Of a stretch of DNA of 64,000 bases, positions 15,984 through 25,449 are shown piece by piece. A model generated the notes under the pieces. The model was given only the letters and a program-made list of their open reading frames with translations, did not search any database and was not told where the DNA came from. Location: the NCBI RefSeq assembly GCF_011090185.1, contig NZ_JAAFGS010000001.1:1116001-1180000 (forward strand), given 5' to 3'. The stretch is from Saccharibacillus alkalitolerans (GTDB lineage: Bacteria; Bacillota; Bacilli; Paenibacillales; Paenibacillaceae). The position numbers and the translations under genes were made by a program. Each line of letters begins with the position of its first letter. The stretch's first letter is position 1.

Positions 15984-18900
15984 ATGAAAAAAAGTACGCT
16001 GCAAAGAAAATTCAGCCTGAACTTTTTTAAACCCGTCGAGAGCTATTCCGACAATTGGTCGGTCCTCGAAGAGAAAAATAGAGAGTGGGAAAACGTGTAC
16101 CGCCAGCGCTGGTCCCACGACAAAGTCGTCCGCACCACGCACGGCGTCAACTGCACCGGCTCCTGCAGTTGGAAAGTATTCGTTAAAAACGGCATTATCA
16201 CCTGGGAGAACCAGCAGATCGACTATCCGTCCTGCGGCGCCGACATGCCGGAATTCGAACCGCGCGGCTGTCCTCGGGGCGCGACGTTTTCCTGGTACGA
16301 ATACAGTCCGCTGCGCGTGAAATACCCGTATATGCGCGGCAAACTCTGGCGGTTATGGGAAGCGGCCCTTCAGGAGCATGCCGATCCGATCGAAGCCTGG
16401 GCGAGCATCGTGGAGAATCCGTCCAAAGCGATGGAATACAAGAAAGCCCGCGGCAAAGGCGGCCATATCCGCGTCGCCTGGGACGACGCGCTGAGACTGA
16501 TCTCGGCCCAACTCATCTATACGATCCGCAAATACGGTCCCGACCGCATCGCCGGCTTTACGCCGATCCCCGCCATGTCGATGGTCAGCTACGCCGCCGG
16601 CGCGCGCTTCATCTCCCTGCTCGGCGGAGAGATGCTGAGCTTCTACGACTGGTACGCCGATCTGCCGCCGGCTTCGCCGCAAATCTGGGGCGAGCAGACC
16701 GACGTGCCGGAATCGTCCGACTGGTACAATGCCGGTTATTTGATGATGTGGGGTTCCAACGTGCCGCTGACCCGGACGCCGGACGCGCATTTCATGACCG
16801 AAGTGCGCTACAAAGGCACCAAAGTCGTGTCCGTCGCGCCGGACCTGGCCGAAAACGTCAAGTTCGCCGACAACTGGCTTGCGCCGCATCCCGGCACGGA
16901 CGCCGCGGTGGCGCAGGCGATGACGCACGTCATCCTGGACGAATTTTACCGAAAGCGGCAGGAGCCGATGTTCCTGAACTATGCCAAGCAGTACACGGAT
17001 ATGCCGTTCCTGATCCTGCTCGATCCCCATGAAGACGTCTGGAAAGGCGGGCGGTTCCTGCGTTCGAGCGATCTCGGCGCGGCGGAGGAGAACGCGGACT
17101 GGAAGCCGGTCATCTACGACGAAGCGGCGGGCGAAATGCTCGTGCCGAACGGCACGCTGGGCCAGCGCTGGGAGCAGGGCAAGAAATGGAACCTGATTCT
17201 GGAACGCGAAGACGGCGCGAGAGTGGAGCCGGCGCTGTCCGTGGAGAGCCACGGCGGCGAATGGTTGGAGATCGCGTTCCCGTTCTTCGACAACGGCGGC
17301 AACGGCACGTTCAAGCGCGTCATTCCGGCCAAAAAGATCACGCTGGCCGACGGCAGCGAACGCTACGCCGCCACGGTCTACGATCTGATGATGAGCCAGT
17401 ACGGCGTCGCCCGCACCGATAGCCCGTACAACGCTTCGGGCTACGACGATGCGGAATCGTTCTATACGCCGGCCTGGCAGGAGAAGATCACGAGCGTCAA
17501 AGCGTCGGTCGTGACCCAGATCGCCCGCGAATTCGCACAGAATTCGCTCGATACGGGAGGTCGGTCCATGATTATCATGGGAGCGGGCATCAACCACTGG
17601 TTCAACAGCGATACGATCTACCGCTCGATCCTGAATCTTGTCGTGCTGACGGCGTCGCAGGGCGTCAACGGCGGCGGATGGGCGCATTACGTCGGTCAGG
17701 AGAAATGCCGTCCGATCGAAGGGTGGTCGACGGTAGCTTTCGCCAAAGACTGGCAGGGAGCGGCCCGGCTGCAGAACGCGACGTCGTTCTTCTACTTCGC
17801 GACGGAACAGTGGCGATACGAAGAAAGCGGCACGGACTCGCTGAAATCGCCGACCGGCGGCGACGTCACGTACCGTCACCCGGCCGATTACAACGTACTG
17901 GCCGCCCGTCTGGGCTGGCTGCCTTCATATCCGCAGTTCAATAAAAACAGTCTGCTGTTCGCCGAAGAAGCGGGCCGCGAAGGCAAGAAGAGCAACGAGG
18001 AGATCGTGAAGCATGCCGCAGATCAAGTGCGCAGCGGAGAGGCCCGCTTCGCCGTCGAAGATCCCGGCGCGCCGGAGAACTACCCGCGGTCGCTGTTCGT
18101 CTGGCGCTCCAACCTGATCTCCAGTTCCGCGAAGGGGCAGGAATACTTCATGAAGCATCTGCTCGGCGCGTCCGACGCGCTGCTCGCCACGCCGAACGAA
18201 GAGCAGAAGCCGGAAGAGATCGTGTGGCGGGAAGACGTCGAAGGCAAGCTGGATCTGCTGGTCGCGCTGGATTTCCGCATGACGACGACGCCGCTGTACG
18301 CGGACATCGTGCTGCCGGCGGCGACGTGGTACGAGAAGACCGACTTGAGTTCGACCGACATGCACCCGTTCGTGCATCCGTTCAATCCGGCGGTCAATCC
18401 GCTGTGGGAATCGCGTTCGGACTGGGACATTTACCGCCGCTTGGCGGAGGTGTTCTCCGGTATGGCCAAAAATCATCTGCCCGGCGTATACAAAGACCTG
18501 GTTACCGCGCCGCTCGGCCACGATTCCAAGGGAGAAATCTCGCAGCCGATGGGCCTGATCAAAGACTGGTCCAAAGGGGAGATCGAAGCCGTGCCGGGCA
18601 AGACGATGCCGAATTTCAGCATCGTGGAACGCGACTATACCAAAATTTACGATAAATACGTCTCGCTCGGTCCGAATCTGGCGATCGGCAAGACCGGCGC
18701 GCACGGCGTGACGTTCTCCGTCGCCGAAGAGTACGAAGAACTGAAGCTGCTGAACGGCGTGTACGACGAAGAATCGATCAAGAACGGACTTCCGAAACTG
18801 CATACGGCCCGACAGGCGGCGGACGTCATTTTGCATTTGTCGTCGGCGACCAACGGACGCGTCTCGCAAAAAGCGTACGCTCAGGCCGAAGAAGATCACG

Positions 18901-19673
18901 GCGTCGAATTGAAAGACATTTCCGCCGACCGCGCCGCGGAGCGGATCACGTTCCAGAGCATTACGTCTCAGCCGCGCGAAGTCATTCCGACGCCGGTATT
19001 CAGCGGCTCGAACAAGAAAGGCCGCCGCTACTCGCCGTTTACGACAAATATCGAGAGACTGGTTCCGTTCCGAACGTTGACGGGCCGCCAGCATTTCTAT
19101 CTCGACCATGAAGTGTTCCTGCAGTACGGAGAGGCGCTGCCCGTATACAAACCGACGCTGCCGCCGATGGTGTTCGGACCGCGCGACCGCGAAGTGAAAG
19201 GCGGCGTGGACACGCTGGTGCTGCGCTATCTGACGCCGCACGGCAAATGGAATATCCACTCGACTTATCAGGACAACCAGCACATGCTGACCCTGTTCCG
19301 CGGCGGTCCTACGGTCTGGATCAACAACGAAGACGCGCTGGCTCACGACATCGACGATAACGATTGGCTCGAAGTGTACAACCGCAACGGCGTCGTGACG
19401 GCCCGCGCCGTCGTCAGCCACCGGATGCCTCGGGGCACGATGTTCATGTACCATGCGCAGGACAAGCACATTCAGGTGCCGGGCTCGGAGATCACCGACA
19501 CGCGGGGCGGCAGCCACAACGCGCCGACGCGCATCCACTTGAAGCCTACCCAGATGGTAGGCGGCTACGCGCAGCTCAGCTACGGCTTCAATTACTACGG
19601 TCCGATCGGCAACCAGCGCGACGTCTACGTCGCCGTTCGTAAAATGAAGGAGGTTAATTGGCTTGAAAATTAA
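15984..19673 (+). CDS. narG: Respiratory nitrate reductase, molybdopterin (alpha) subunit
   Basis: 1229 aa, full length. It reduces nitrate to nitrite at a bis-MGD molybdenum site on the inner face of the membrane. The FS0 iron-sulfur ligands are visible as His53, Cys57, Cys61 and Cys96 (THGVNCTGSC and RGCPRGA), with the x34 gap seen in E. coli. The molybdenum-ligand region is SFYDWYADLPPASPQIWGEQ. N-terminal block WSVLEEKNREWENVYRQRWS is typical of Bacillus NarG. I prefer ATG 15984; AAGGAG is 13 bases upstream. A GTG at 15972 is in frame but too close to it. First gene of narGHJI-nreABC. Confidence 0.97.
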   Translation: MKKSTLQRKFSLNFFKPVESYSDNWSVLEEKNREWENVYRQRWSHDKVVRTTHGVNCTGSCSWKVFVKNGIITWENQQIDYPSCGADMPEFEPRGCPRGATFSWYEYSPLRVKYPYMRGKLWRLWEAALQEHADPIEAWASIVENPSKAMEYKKARGKGGHIRVAWDDALRLISAQLIYTIRKYGPDRIAGFTPIPAMSMVSYAAGARFISLLGGEMLSFYDWYADLPPASPQIWGEQTDVPESSDWYNAGYLMMWGSNVPLTRTPDAHFMTEVRYKGTKVVSVAPDLAENVKFADNWLAPHPGTDAAVAQAMTHVILDEFYRKRQEPMFLNYAKQYTDMPFLILLDPHEDVWKGGRFLRSSDLGAAEENADWKPVIYDEAAGEMLVPNGTLGQRWEQGKKWNLILEREDGARVEPALSVESHGGEWLEIAFPFFDNGGNGTFKRVIPAKKITLADGSERYAATVYDLMMSQYGVARTDSPYNASGYDDAESFYTPAWQEKITSVKASVVTQIAREFAQNSLDTGGRSMIIMGAGINHWFNSDTIYRSILNLVVLTASQGVNGGGWAHYVGQEKCRPIEGWSTVAFAKDWQGAARLQNATSFFYFATEQWRYEESGTDSLKSPTGGDVTYRHPADYNVLAARLGWLPSYPQFNKNSLLFAEEAGREGKKSNEEIVKHAADQVRSGEARFAVEDPGAPENYPRSLFVWRSNLISSSAKGQEYFMKHLLGASDALLATPNEEQKPEEIVWREDVEGKLDLLVALDFRMTTTPLYADIVLPAATWYEKTDLSSTDMHPFVHPFNPAVNPLWESRSDWDIYRRLAEVFSGMAKNHLPGVYKDLVTAPLGHDSKGEISQPMGLIKDWSKGEIEAVPGKTMPNFSIVERDYTKIYDKYVSLGPNLAIGKTGAHGVTFSVAEEYEELKLLNGVYDEESIKNGLPKLHTARQAADVILHLSSATNGRVSQKAYAQAEEDHGVELKDISADRAAERITFQSITSQPREVIPTPVFSGSNKKGRRYSPFTTNIERLVPFRTLTGRQHFYLDHEVFLQYGEALPVYKPTLPPMVFGPRDREVKGGVDTLVLRYLTPHGKWNIHSTYQDNQHMLTLFRGGPTVWINNEDALAHDIDDNDWLEVYNRNGVVTARAVVSHRMPRGTMFMYHAQDKHIQVPGSEITDTRGGSHNAPTRIHLKPTQMVGGYAQLSYGFNYYGPIGNQRDVYVAVRKMKEVNWLEN

Positions 19674-21249
19674 AGCGCAAATCGCAATGGTCATGAACCT
19701 CGACAAATGCATCGGCTGCCATACGTGCAGCGTGACATGCAAGACGACCTGGACCAACCGCAAAGGCGCGGAATACATGTGGTTCAACAACGTCGAAACC
19801 AAACCGGGCATCGGTTATCCGAAGCGCTGGGAAGACCAGGAACTGTACAAAGGCGGCTGGCAGCTGCGCAAAGGCAAGCTGGAGCTGAAATCCGGCACCA
19901 AGCTGTCCAAGATCGCGCTGGGCAAAATTTTTTACAACCCGGATATGCCGGAGATGAAAGACTACTACGAACCGTGGACGTACAACTACGAAGATCTGAC
20001 CAATGCCAAGGATCAAAAACACTCCCCGGTCGCCCGCGCCCATTCGGCCGTAACCGGCGAAAAAATGGACCTTGAATGGGGTCCGAACTGGGAAGACGAT
20101 CTGGCCGGCGCGCATATTACCGGACCGATCGATCCCAATATCCAAAAAATCGAAGAAGAGATCAAGTTCAATTTCGAGCAGTCGTTCATGGTGTATCTGC
20201 CCCGGCTGTGCGAACACTGCCTCAATCCGAGCTGCGTCGCGTCGTGCCCGTCGGGCGCGATGTACAAGCGGGAGGAAGACGGCATCGTGCTGGTCGACCA
20301 GGAAGCCTGCCGCGGCTGGCGTTACTGCATGACGGGCTGCCCGTACAAAAAAGTCTACTTCAACTGGCAGACGAACAAAGCGGAAAAGTGCACGTTCTGC
20401 TTCCCTCGGATCGAAGCCGGCCTGCCGACGGTATGCTCCGAGACATGCACGGGACGCATCCGCTATCTCGGCGTGCTGCTCTACGACGCGGACCGGGTGC
20501 AGGAAGCGGCGTCCGTGACGGACGAACAGGATTTGTACAAAGCGCAGTGCGATTTGTTCCTGAATCCGAACGACCCGGAAATCATCAAGCAGGCCCGCAA
20601 AGACGGCATCTCGGAAGACTGGATCGAAGCTGCGCAGAATTCGCCGGTATACAAGCTCGCGATCGAGCATAAACTGGCGTTCCCGCTCCACCCGGAATAC
20701 CGCACGCTGCCGATGGTCTGGTACGTGCCGCCGCTCAGCCCGATCATGAACTATTTCGAAGGCCGGGACTCCATCGAGAATCCGGACATGATCTTCCCGG
20801 CGATCGAGGAGATGCGCACGCCGATCCAATACCTGGCGAACATGCTGACGGCCGGCGATACGGCGACGGTCAAGGAATCGCTGCAAAGAATGGCCATGAT
20901 GCGTTCGTATATGCGGGCCAAGACGACGGGGCAGGATTTCGACGAAAGCCGCCTGGCGCGCGTGGGCCTGACCGCCCGCCAGACGGAGAGCATGTACCGG
21001 CTGCTGGCGATCGCCAAATACGAAGACCGCTTCGTCGTTCCGACTTCGCACCGCGAAGGCTACGTGAATCCGTACCGGGCTCAAGGCGCTGCCGGCTTCG
21101 GCGATATGCTGGGCGCGATGGGCGCAAACACGGGCTGCGACGGCTGCGGTCCGGCCACTTCGTCGATCGACCCCAATGCGGAAGCGCCGTCCAAGACGGG
21201 CAGGGAAATGTACGAAGAGAACTTCTACGGGGGGATCTGGCGTGATTGA
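19663..21249 (+). CDS. narH: Respiratory nitrate reductase, iron-sulfur (beta) subunit
   Basis: 528 aa. Carries four cysteine groups for one [3Fe-4S] and three [4Fe-4S] clusters: CIGCHTCSVTC near the N terminus, CEHCLNPSCVASCPSG, CRGWRYCMTGCPYKK (Trp in place of one Cys, the NarH signature of the [3Fe-4S] site) and CTFCFPRIEAGLPTVC. It wires NarI hemes to NarG. The TTG start at 19663 has AAGGAGG 9 bases before it and overlaps narG by 11 bases. An alternative ATG lies further in but would cost conserved residues. Confidence 0.97.
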   Translation: MKIKAQIAMVMNLDKCIGCHTCSVTCKTTWTNRKGAEYMWFNNVETKPGIGYPKRWEDQELYKGGWQLRKGKLELKSGTKLSKIALGKIFYNPDMPEMKDYYEPWTYNYEDLTNAKDQKHSPVARAHSAVTGEKMDLEWGPNWEDDLAGAHITGPIDPNIQKIEEEIKFNFEQSFMVYLPRLCEHCLNPSCVASCPSGAMYKREEDGIVLVDQEACRGWRYCMTGCPYKKVYFNWQTNKAEKCTFCFPRIEAGLPTVCSETCTGRIRYLGVLLYDADRVQEAASVTDEQDLYKAQCDLFLNPNDPEIIKQARKDGISEDWIEAAQNSPVYKLAIEHKLAFPLHPEYRTLPMVWYVPPLSPIMNYFEGRDSIENPDMIFPAIEEMRTPIQYLANMLTAGDTATVKESLQRMAMMRSYMRAKTTGQDFDESRLARVGLTARQTESMYRLLAIAKYEDRFVVPTSHREGYVNPYRAQGAAGFGDMLGAMGANTGCDGCGPATSSIDPNAEAPSKTGREMYEENFYGGIWRD

Positions 21250-21808
21250 TATCGCGAAGCTGTACGACTACAAAGCCTCCTTCGGATTTTTCTCCCGTCA
21301 GCTCATGTATCCGGAAAAGCTGGATTTCCATCCGGCTTTTCTGGAAGAATCGTTCGCCCCGGATCATCCGGCGCGGGAAGCCGCTCAGACGTACTGGGCG
21401 CGCATGCACGAGCTGAGTCTGGACGAGATTCGCGAGCAGTACACGGAAACGTTCGATTTTCAAAAAGACTGCGCGCTGTACATGACGTATTTCAAGTTCG
21501 AAGACGCCAAAGAACGCGGTCAAATGCTGCTGCGGCTGAAAGTGCTGTACGAGATGTTCGGACTGGAAATGCCGGAAGGCGAACTTCCCGATTACCTGCC
21601 CTTGATGTGCGAATTCCTGTATGCCGCCGAATGGATGAAGGAACGCAAAGCGCCGGAAAACTTCCGGCTGCTCTTCGCCATTTTCGAGGACGGAACGTAT
21701 CATTTGCTGCAGGCCCTCGAGAAGCTGGACAGTCCTTACCGTCATCTGGTGCAGGGACTTCGTCTGACGCTCAAAGCCTGCATAGAACAGGAGACCGTGA
21801 ATCCATGA
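21242..21808 (+). CDS. narJ: Nitrate reductase assembly chaperone (delta subunit)
   Basis: 188 aa, all-helical TorD/NarJ family protein. Blocks ASFGFFSRQLMYPEKLDF, EQYTETFDFQKDCALYMTYF and GELPDYLPLMCEFL match NarJ. It holds apo-NarGH until Moco and the FS0 cluster are inserted and is not part of the final enzyme. GTG start overlaps narH by 8 bases; GGGGGG is the ribosome site. Confidence 0.93.
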   Translation: MIDIAKLYDYKASFGFFSRQLMYPEKLDFHPAFLEESFAPDHPAREAAQTYWARMHELSLDEIREQYTETFDFQKDCALYMTYFKFEDAKERGQMLLRLKVLYEMFGLEMPEGELPDYLPLMCEFLYAAEWMKERKAPENFRLLFAIFEDGTYHLLQALEKLDSPYRHLVQGLRLTLKACIEQETVNP

Positions 21809-22491
21809 ACATGTTCGATCAATTTCTTTGGGTCATTTTCCCGTATGCCTGCATGATGATCTTCGTCGTCGGGCACATTTTTCGCTATCGGCACGACCAA
21901 TTCAACTGGACCGCGAAGTCGAGCGAATTCATCGAAAAAAAACAGCTGATGTTCGGCAGCCTGCTGTTCCACCTGGGCGTTATTCCGGTATTCTTCGGCC
22001 ATGTCTCGGGTCTGCTGATTCCGAAAAGTTGGATGAGCGCCATGGGCGTCAGCGAGCATGTCTACCATATCGGCGCCGTTTATATCGGAGGCATTTTCGG
22101 CGCGATGACGCTGATCGGCATGCTGCTCTTGACCGCGCGCCGCTTCACGATCCGCAACGTGCGGCGTCTCAGCTCCGCGTCCGATCTGATCGTCAACGTG
22201 CTGCTGCTGTTCATCGTATTCATGGGCATGTACGCGACGCTGTTCACCAACGCCGTGCAGCCGGAATTCGATTACCGCGAATCGATCTCGATCTGGTTCC
22301 GCGGACTGTTCACGCTGCGTCCGGACGCTTCCCTGATGCACGGCGTGCCGATGTCGTTCAAGATCCACGCGCTGACGGGATTCGCGATTTTCGCGTTCTG
22401 GCCGTTCACCCGGCTCGTCCACGTATGGAGCGTTCCGTTGAATTATGTAGGCAGAAGTTATATCCTGTACAGAAGACACAAATCCAATTAA
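21805..22491 (+). CDS. narI: Respiratory nitrate reductase, cytochrome b (gamma) subunit
   Basis: 228 aa with five membrane helices. It oxidises menaquinol and passes electrons to NarH through two b hemes. Histidine ligands are visible in FVVGHIFRYRHDQF, in SLLFHLGVIPVFFGHVSG and in MSFKIHALTGF plus TRLVHVWSVPLNY at the C-terminal end. Start overlaps narJ by ATGA. Confidence 0.96.
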   Translation: MNMFDQFLWVIFPYACMMIFVVGHIFRYRHDQFNWTAKSSEFIEKKQLMFGSLLFHLGVIPVFFGHVSGLLIPKSWMSAMGVSEHVYHIGAVYIGGIFGAMTLIGMLLLTARRFTIRNVRRLSSASDLIVNVLLLFIVFMGMYATLFTNAVQPEFDYRESISIWFRGLFTLRPDASLMHGVPMSFKIHALTGFAIFAFWPFTRLVHVWSVPLNYVGRSYILYRRHKSN

Positions 22492-22493
22492 GG

Positions 22494-22514
22494 AAGCGGG
22501 CGACGCCCGCTTTT
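22494..22514 (+). terminator. Hairpin with short T-run between narI and nreA
   Basis: AAGCGGGC pairs with GCCCGCTT around a 3-base loop and is followed by TTTT. It looks like a weak terminator that may lower expression of nreABC relative to narGHJI. Confidence 0.55.
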
Positions 22515-22534
22515 CCGCTTTCGCTGGGAGATGC

Positions 22535-22999
22535 ATGATGATGGGAACTCACGCAGATTATCAAAGGGAACTCGACGCTATCCGCCATTCGCGCGGCTAC
22601 GATTTTCTGGCGCTGGCTCTCGTCGAGCCGGCCGAAGAGCAGTACGTGATCCGCTGGAAGCATGCGGCGGGCAACCGCAACGAGCGCTTTCGCCGCATCG
22701 TGCTCAAATCCGGCAAAGGGATCGCGGGCATCGTATTCAAGACCGGCAAATCGGTCTTCATTCCGTCCGTTCGCGAATATGTGGGCGCCGACAGCCTGTT
22801 CAATTATCCGATCGTTCAATCCGAAAAGCTCGAGAGCCTCGGCGCGGTTCCGCTCTGGAACGAAGCCAGGGTCGTCGGCGTGCTGCTGGGAGGATTCCGC
22901 GAGGAAAACCGGATGACGCCCGAGTTGATGCGAGACCTTGAACGCTCGGCGCGCGCGGGCATCGGCGACCTTGACGGCAGGGAGGTGGCTTCGTCTTGA
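22535..22999 (+). CDS. nreA: NreA-type GAF-domain nitrate sensor
   Basis: 154 aa GAF protein. In staphylococci NreA binds nitrate and stops inhibiting the kinase NreB, so both nitrate and oxygen are read by one system. The GAF core is visible as FLALALVEPAEEQYVIRW, KSGKGIAGIVFKTGKSVFIPSV and LFNYPIVQSEKLESLGAVPL. The first codon is followed by two more ATG; GGGAG lies 4 bases before the first. Coupled with nreB (TTGA overlap). Confidence 0.88.
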   Translation: MMMGTHADYQRELDAIRHSRGYDFLALALVEPAEEQYVIRWKHAAGNRNERFRRIVLKSGKGIAGIVFKTGKSVFIPSVREYVGADSLFNYPIVQSEKLESLGAVPLWNEARVVGVLLGGFREENRMTPELMRDLERSARAGIGDLDGREVASS

Positions 23000-24066
23000 G
23001 CACGCCTGCCGAATTTAGCCGCATGAGCCCGCTCATGATGAAGCTGTTCGAGAACAGCCGGGAAGCCATCTTCTTTTTCGACCGGACCGGGCGCGCGCTG
23101 GCGATGAATCCCGCGGCGGAAGAGATCGTCTCCGAAGACGTGATGATGAAGCTGTATCAGGGCAGCGAAAACGCGCTGTGCGGCACCTGCCGCGGATACA
23201 CGAGCGACACGGAGCAGCGGACCTGCCTGGACTGCTACATGAAAATGCCGGATTCGGAAGGGCATACGTCATTCCAAGTGTACTTGGAAACGAGAAACAA
23301 AGGCGTCGTTCCGTATGCCGGATCTTTTCACGTCGTCGATCCGGAAGACGGGACGCGCGTCTTTATGCTGCGCGATCTGACCCCGCAGCTGCGCGTACAG
23401 GAACGGCTGTATCAAAATAAAATGATGCGGCACGTGATCGAAGCGCAGGAGAACGAGCGCAAGCGTCTATCCCGGGAGCTGCACGACAGCGTCGCCCAGG
23501 AACTGATGAGCGCCGTTATCGATCTGCGGGTGCTCAAGTACATGACGGACGACGAAACGGTGCTGAAAAAGGTCAAGCAGACGGAAGCGTCGATGACGCG
23601 GCTGCTGGACGATATCCGCAACCTGTCCGTGGAACTGAGACCGGCCGCGCTCGACGATTTCGGGCTTGAAGCGGCTTTTCGCTCGCATTTCAAAAGGGTC
23701 GAAGAAAGCTACGGCCTCGTGGTCGAATTCTCTTCGGGTTTGGCCCGCAAACGCTATCCGAGCGATATCGAGACGGTCATTTACCGGATCTGCCAGGAAG
23801 CGGTGCTGAACGCGTTGAAGTATGCGCAGGTCGACACGGTCAGCGTGCATCTGTTCGAGCGCGGCGGCATGATCAGGCTCGAAGTGGAAGACGAAGGCGA
23901 AGGCTTCGAAGCCGGCTCGGATCCGATCGGCACGGGGCTCGGATTGTACGGCATGCGTGAGCGTGCCGAACTGGCCGGAGGCACGCTGAGCGTGAGATCC
24001 GAGCCGGGCATCGGCACGAAAGTGCTCGTGCAGATCCCGATGCCGGAATTTCAGGAAAAGGAGTAA
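22996..24066 (+). CDS. nreB: Oxygen-sensing histidine kinase
   Basis: 356 aa, cytoplasmic. An N-terminal PAS domain carries four cysteines, Cys62, Cys65, Cys77 and Cys80 (CGTC and CLDC), the pattern that in NreB holds an oxygen-labile [4Fe-4S] cluster. The HisKA_3 phosphoacceptor is His163 in RLSRELHDSVAQEL and the ATPase N-box is QEAVLNALKYAQ, followed by GLGLYGMRERAEL. Loss of the cluster in air switches the kinase off. TTG start, with GGGAGG 9 bases upstream, overlaps nreA. Confidence 0.93.
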   Translation: MSTPAEFSRMSPLMMKLFENSREAIFFFDRTGRALAMNPAAEEIVSEDVMMKLYQGSENALCGTCRGYTSDTEQRTCLDCYMKMPDSEGHTSFQVYLETRNKGVVPYAGSFHVVDPEDGTRVFMLRDLTPQLRVQERLYQNKMMRHVIEAQENERKRLSRELHDSVAQELMSAVIDLRVLKYMTDDETVLKKVKQTEASMTRLLDDIRNLSVELRPAALDDFGLEAAFRSHFKRVEESYGLVVEFSSGLARKRYPSDIETVIYRICQEAVLNALKYAQVDTVSVHLFERGGMIRLEVEDEGEGFEAGSDPIGTGLGLYGMRERAELAGGTLSVRSEPGIGTKVLVQIPMPEFQEKE

Positions 24067-24072
24067 CGACGG

Positions 24073-24723
24073 ATGAAAATTGTGATAGCGGACGACCATG
24101 CCATTGTACGCAGCGGCTTCTCGATGATCCTGAATTTTCAGCCGGATATGGAAGTGATCGGAACGGCGGCCGACGGCATCGAAGCGTATGCGGCGGTCGC
24201 CAAAAGCCGTCCGGACATCCTCGTGATGGACCTCAGCATGCCGCCGGGCGAGAGCGGGCTGATCGCCACGGGCAAGATCAAGGAGGATTATCCGGACACG
24301 AAGATTCTCATTCTGACTATGCACGACGACGAAGAATATCTGTTTCACATTTTGAAAAGCGGCGCTTCGGGCTACGTGCTCAAAAACGCTCCCGACGAAG
24401 AACTGCTGCTCGCGATCCGGACGATTCATGCCGGCGGTACATACATCCATCCGAAAATGGCGACTTCGCTCGTGCGGGAATTCATCAAAAACGACAAGTC
24501 GTCGCCGAATACGGAAGATCCGTTCGAGCTGCTGTCGAAGCGGGAGCTGGAAATTCTGCCGCTGATCGCCAAAGGTTACGGCAACAAGGAAGTGGCGGAG
24601 AAGCTGTTCATTTCCGTCAAAACGGTCGAAGCGCATAAAGCGAAAATCATGGAAAAGCTCCAATTAAAAAGCCGTCCGGAGCTGGTGGAATACGCGCTGC
24701 GCAAAAAGCTGCTGGATTTTTAA
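24073..24723 (+). CDS. nreC: LuxR/NarL-type response regulator
   Basis: 216 aa. Receiver domain with Asp53 as phosphorylation site (ILVMDLSMP) and the DD pair at residues 7-8; C-terminal LuxR helix-turn-helix [38 protein letters not shown], split by GYGNKEVA. Activated by NreB, it should bind the repeats found upstream of ywiC, narG and narK. AAAGGAG is 8 bases upstream. Six bases separate it from nreB. Confidence 0.93.
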   Translation: MKIVIADDHAIVRSGFSMILNFQPDMEVIGTAADGIEAYAAVAKSRPDILVMDLSMPPGESGLIATGKIKEDYPDTKILILTMHDDEEYLFHILKSGASGYVLKNAPDEELLLAIRTIHAGGTYIHPKMATSLVREFIKNDKSSPNTEDPFELLSKRELEILPLIAKGYGNKEVAEKLFISVKTVEAHKAKIMEKLQLKSRPELVEYALRKKLLDF

Positions 24724-24777
24724 AAGCCGGCGCGCAGGGCGTGAATATCAAGGGAAGAATAAGAAAGGAGCGCCGCC

Positions 24778-25290
24778 GTGGAGCTGACGTTCGAAAAACC
24801 GGCGATGCGTTTGTTGGAAAACGAGCATCGCTATCTGACCTATCTGGCGGAGGAATGGCATCCGATCGCGCTGAGGCTGGAGGAAGAAAGGGACCTTCAT
24901 ACCGCGAGAGTTCTGCTGGGCACGCTGCGGGAGAAGCTAGAACGGTTCCGTGAACCTCTCAAAAGACATACGGATAAGGAAGAAGAGCATTTTTTTCCGG
25001 TTCTCGGAGGTTATATCGGATTCGAGCAGGGACCTCTGGTAGGGATTCAGGAGGAACATAGGGAAATCGAGGCCTATCTGGAACATTTCCTGCACCGGAC
25101 ACAAGAAGATCCCGAAACGCTGAACGCGGAACAAATAGCGGCCGCAGCGCGGGATGCCTGCGAAGCGTTCGAGGCGCTGACCGTCAATAGGGTCAAAGAA
25201 GAATCGGTGCTGTTTCCGATGGCCGAAGCCCGGATTCTGCCCAAGCAAATGCTGAAGCTGTACGAGAGAATGAATACGATGATCGTTTGA
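24778..25290 (+). CDS. Hemerythrin HHE-domain protein in the nar-nre operon
   Basis: 170 aa, helical. Diiron-type residues: NEHRYLTYLAEEWH near 14-27, KRHTDKEEEHFFPVLGG near 62-78, QEEHREIEAYLEHF near 88-101 and KEESVLFPMAE near 140-150. It resembles hemerythrin-like DUF proteins and the repair factors for iron-sulfur centres (ScdA/YtfE). Placement after nreC suggests protection from nitric oxide or oxygen, or cluster repair of NarG/NreB. That is inference. GTG start has AAAGGAG 7 bases upstream. Confidence 0.82.
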   Translation: MELTFEKPAMRLLENEHRYLTYLAEEWHPIALRLEEERDLHTARVLLGTLREKLERFREPLKRHTDKEEEHFFPVLGGYIGFEQGPLVGIQEEHREIEAYLEHFLHRTQEDPETLNAEQIAAAARDACEAFEALTVNRVKEESVLFPMAEARILPKQMLKLYERMNTMIV

Positions 25291-25340
25291 GTGCTTACGC
25301 CAAGGGGCAGCGTTCATAAGGGAGCCTGCCGAAACATTAC

Positions 25341-25391
25341 CAGCAAAAAGGCCTTACTCTTCGCAACCGCGAAAGGCAAGGCCTTTTTGCT
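25341..25391. terminator. Terminator of the nar-nre operon
   Basis: Stem CAGCAAAAAGGCCTT paired with AAGGCCTTTTTGCTG, extended internally by CTTCGC/GCGAAAG, lying 50 bases after the hemerythrin stop and 60 bases before the narK promoter sites. Confidence 0.9.
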
Positions 25392-25449
25392 GTTGACTTG
25401 TATTCCGAGATTCCACTTCCGGAACGTTTTCCCACTGTGAAGGGTTTTA

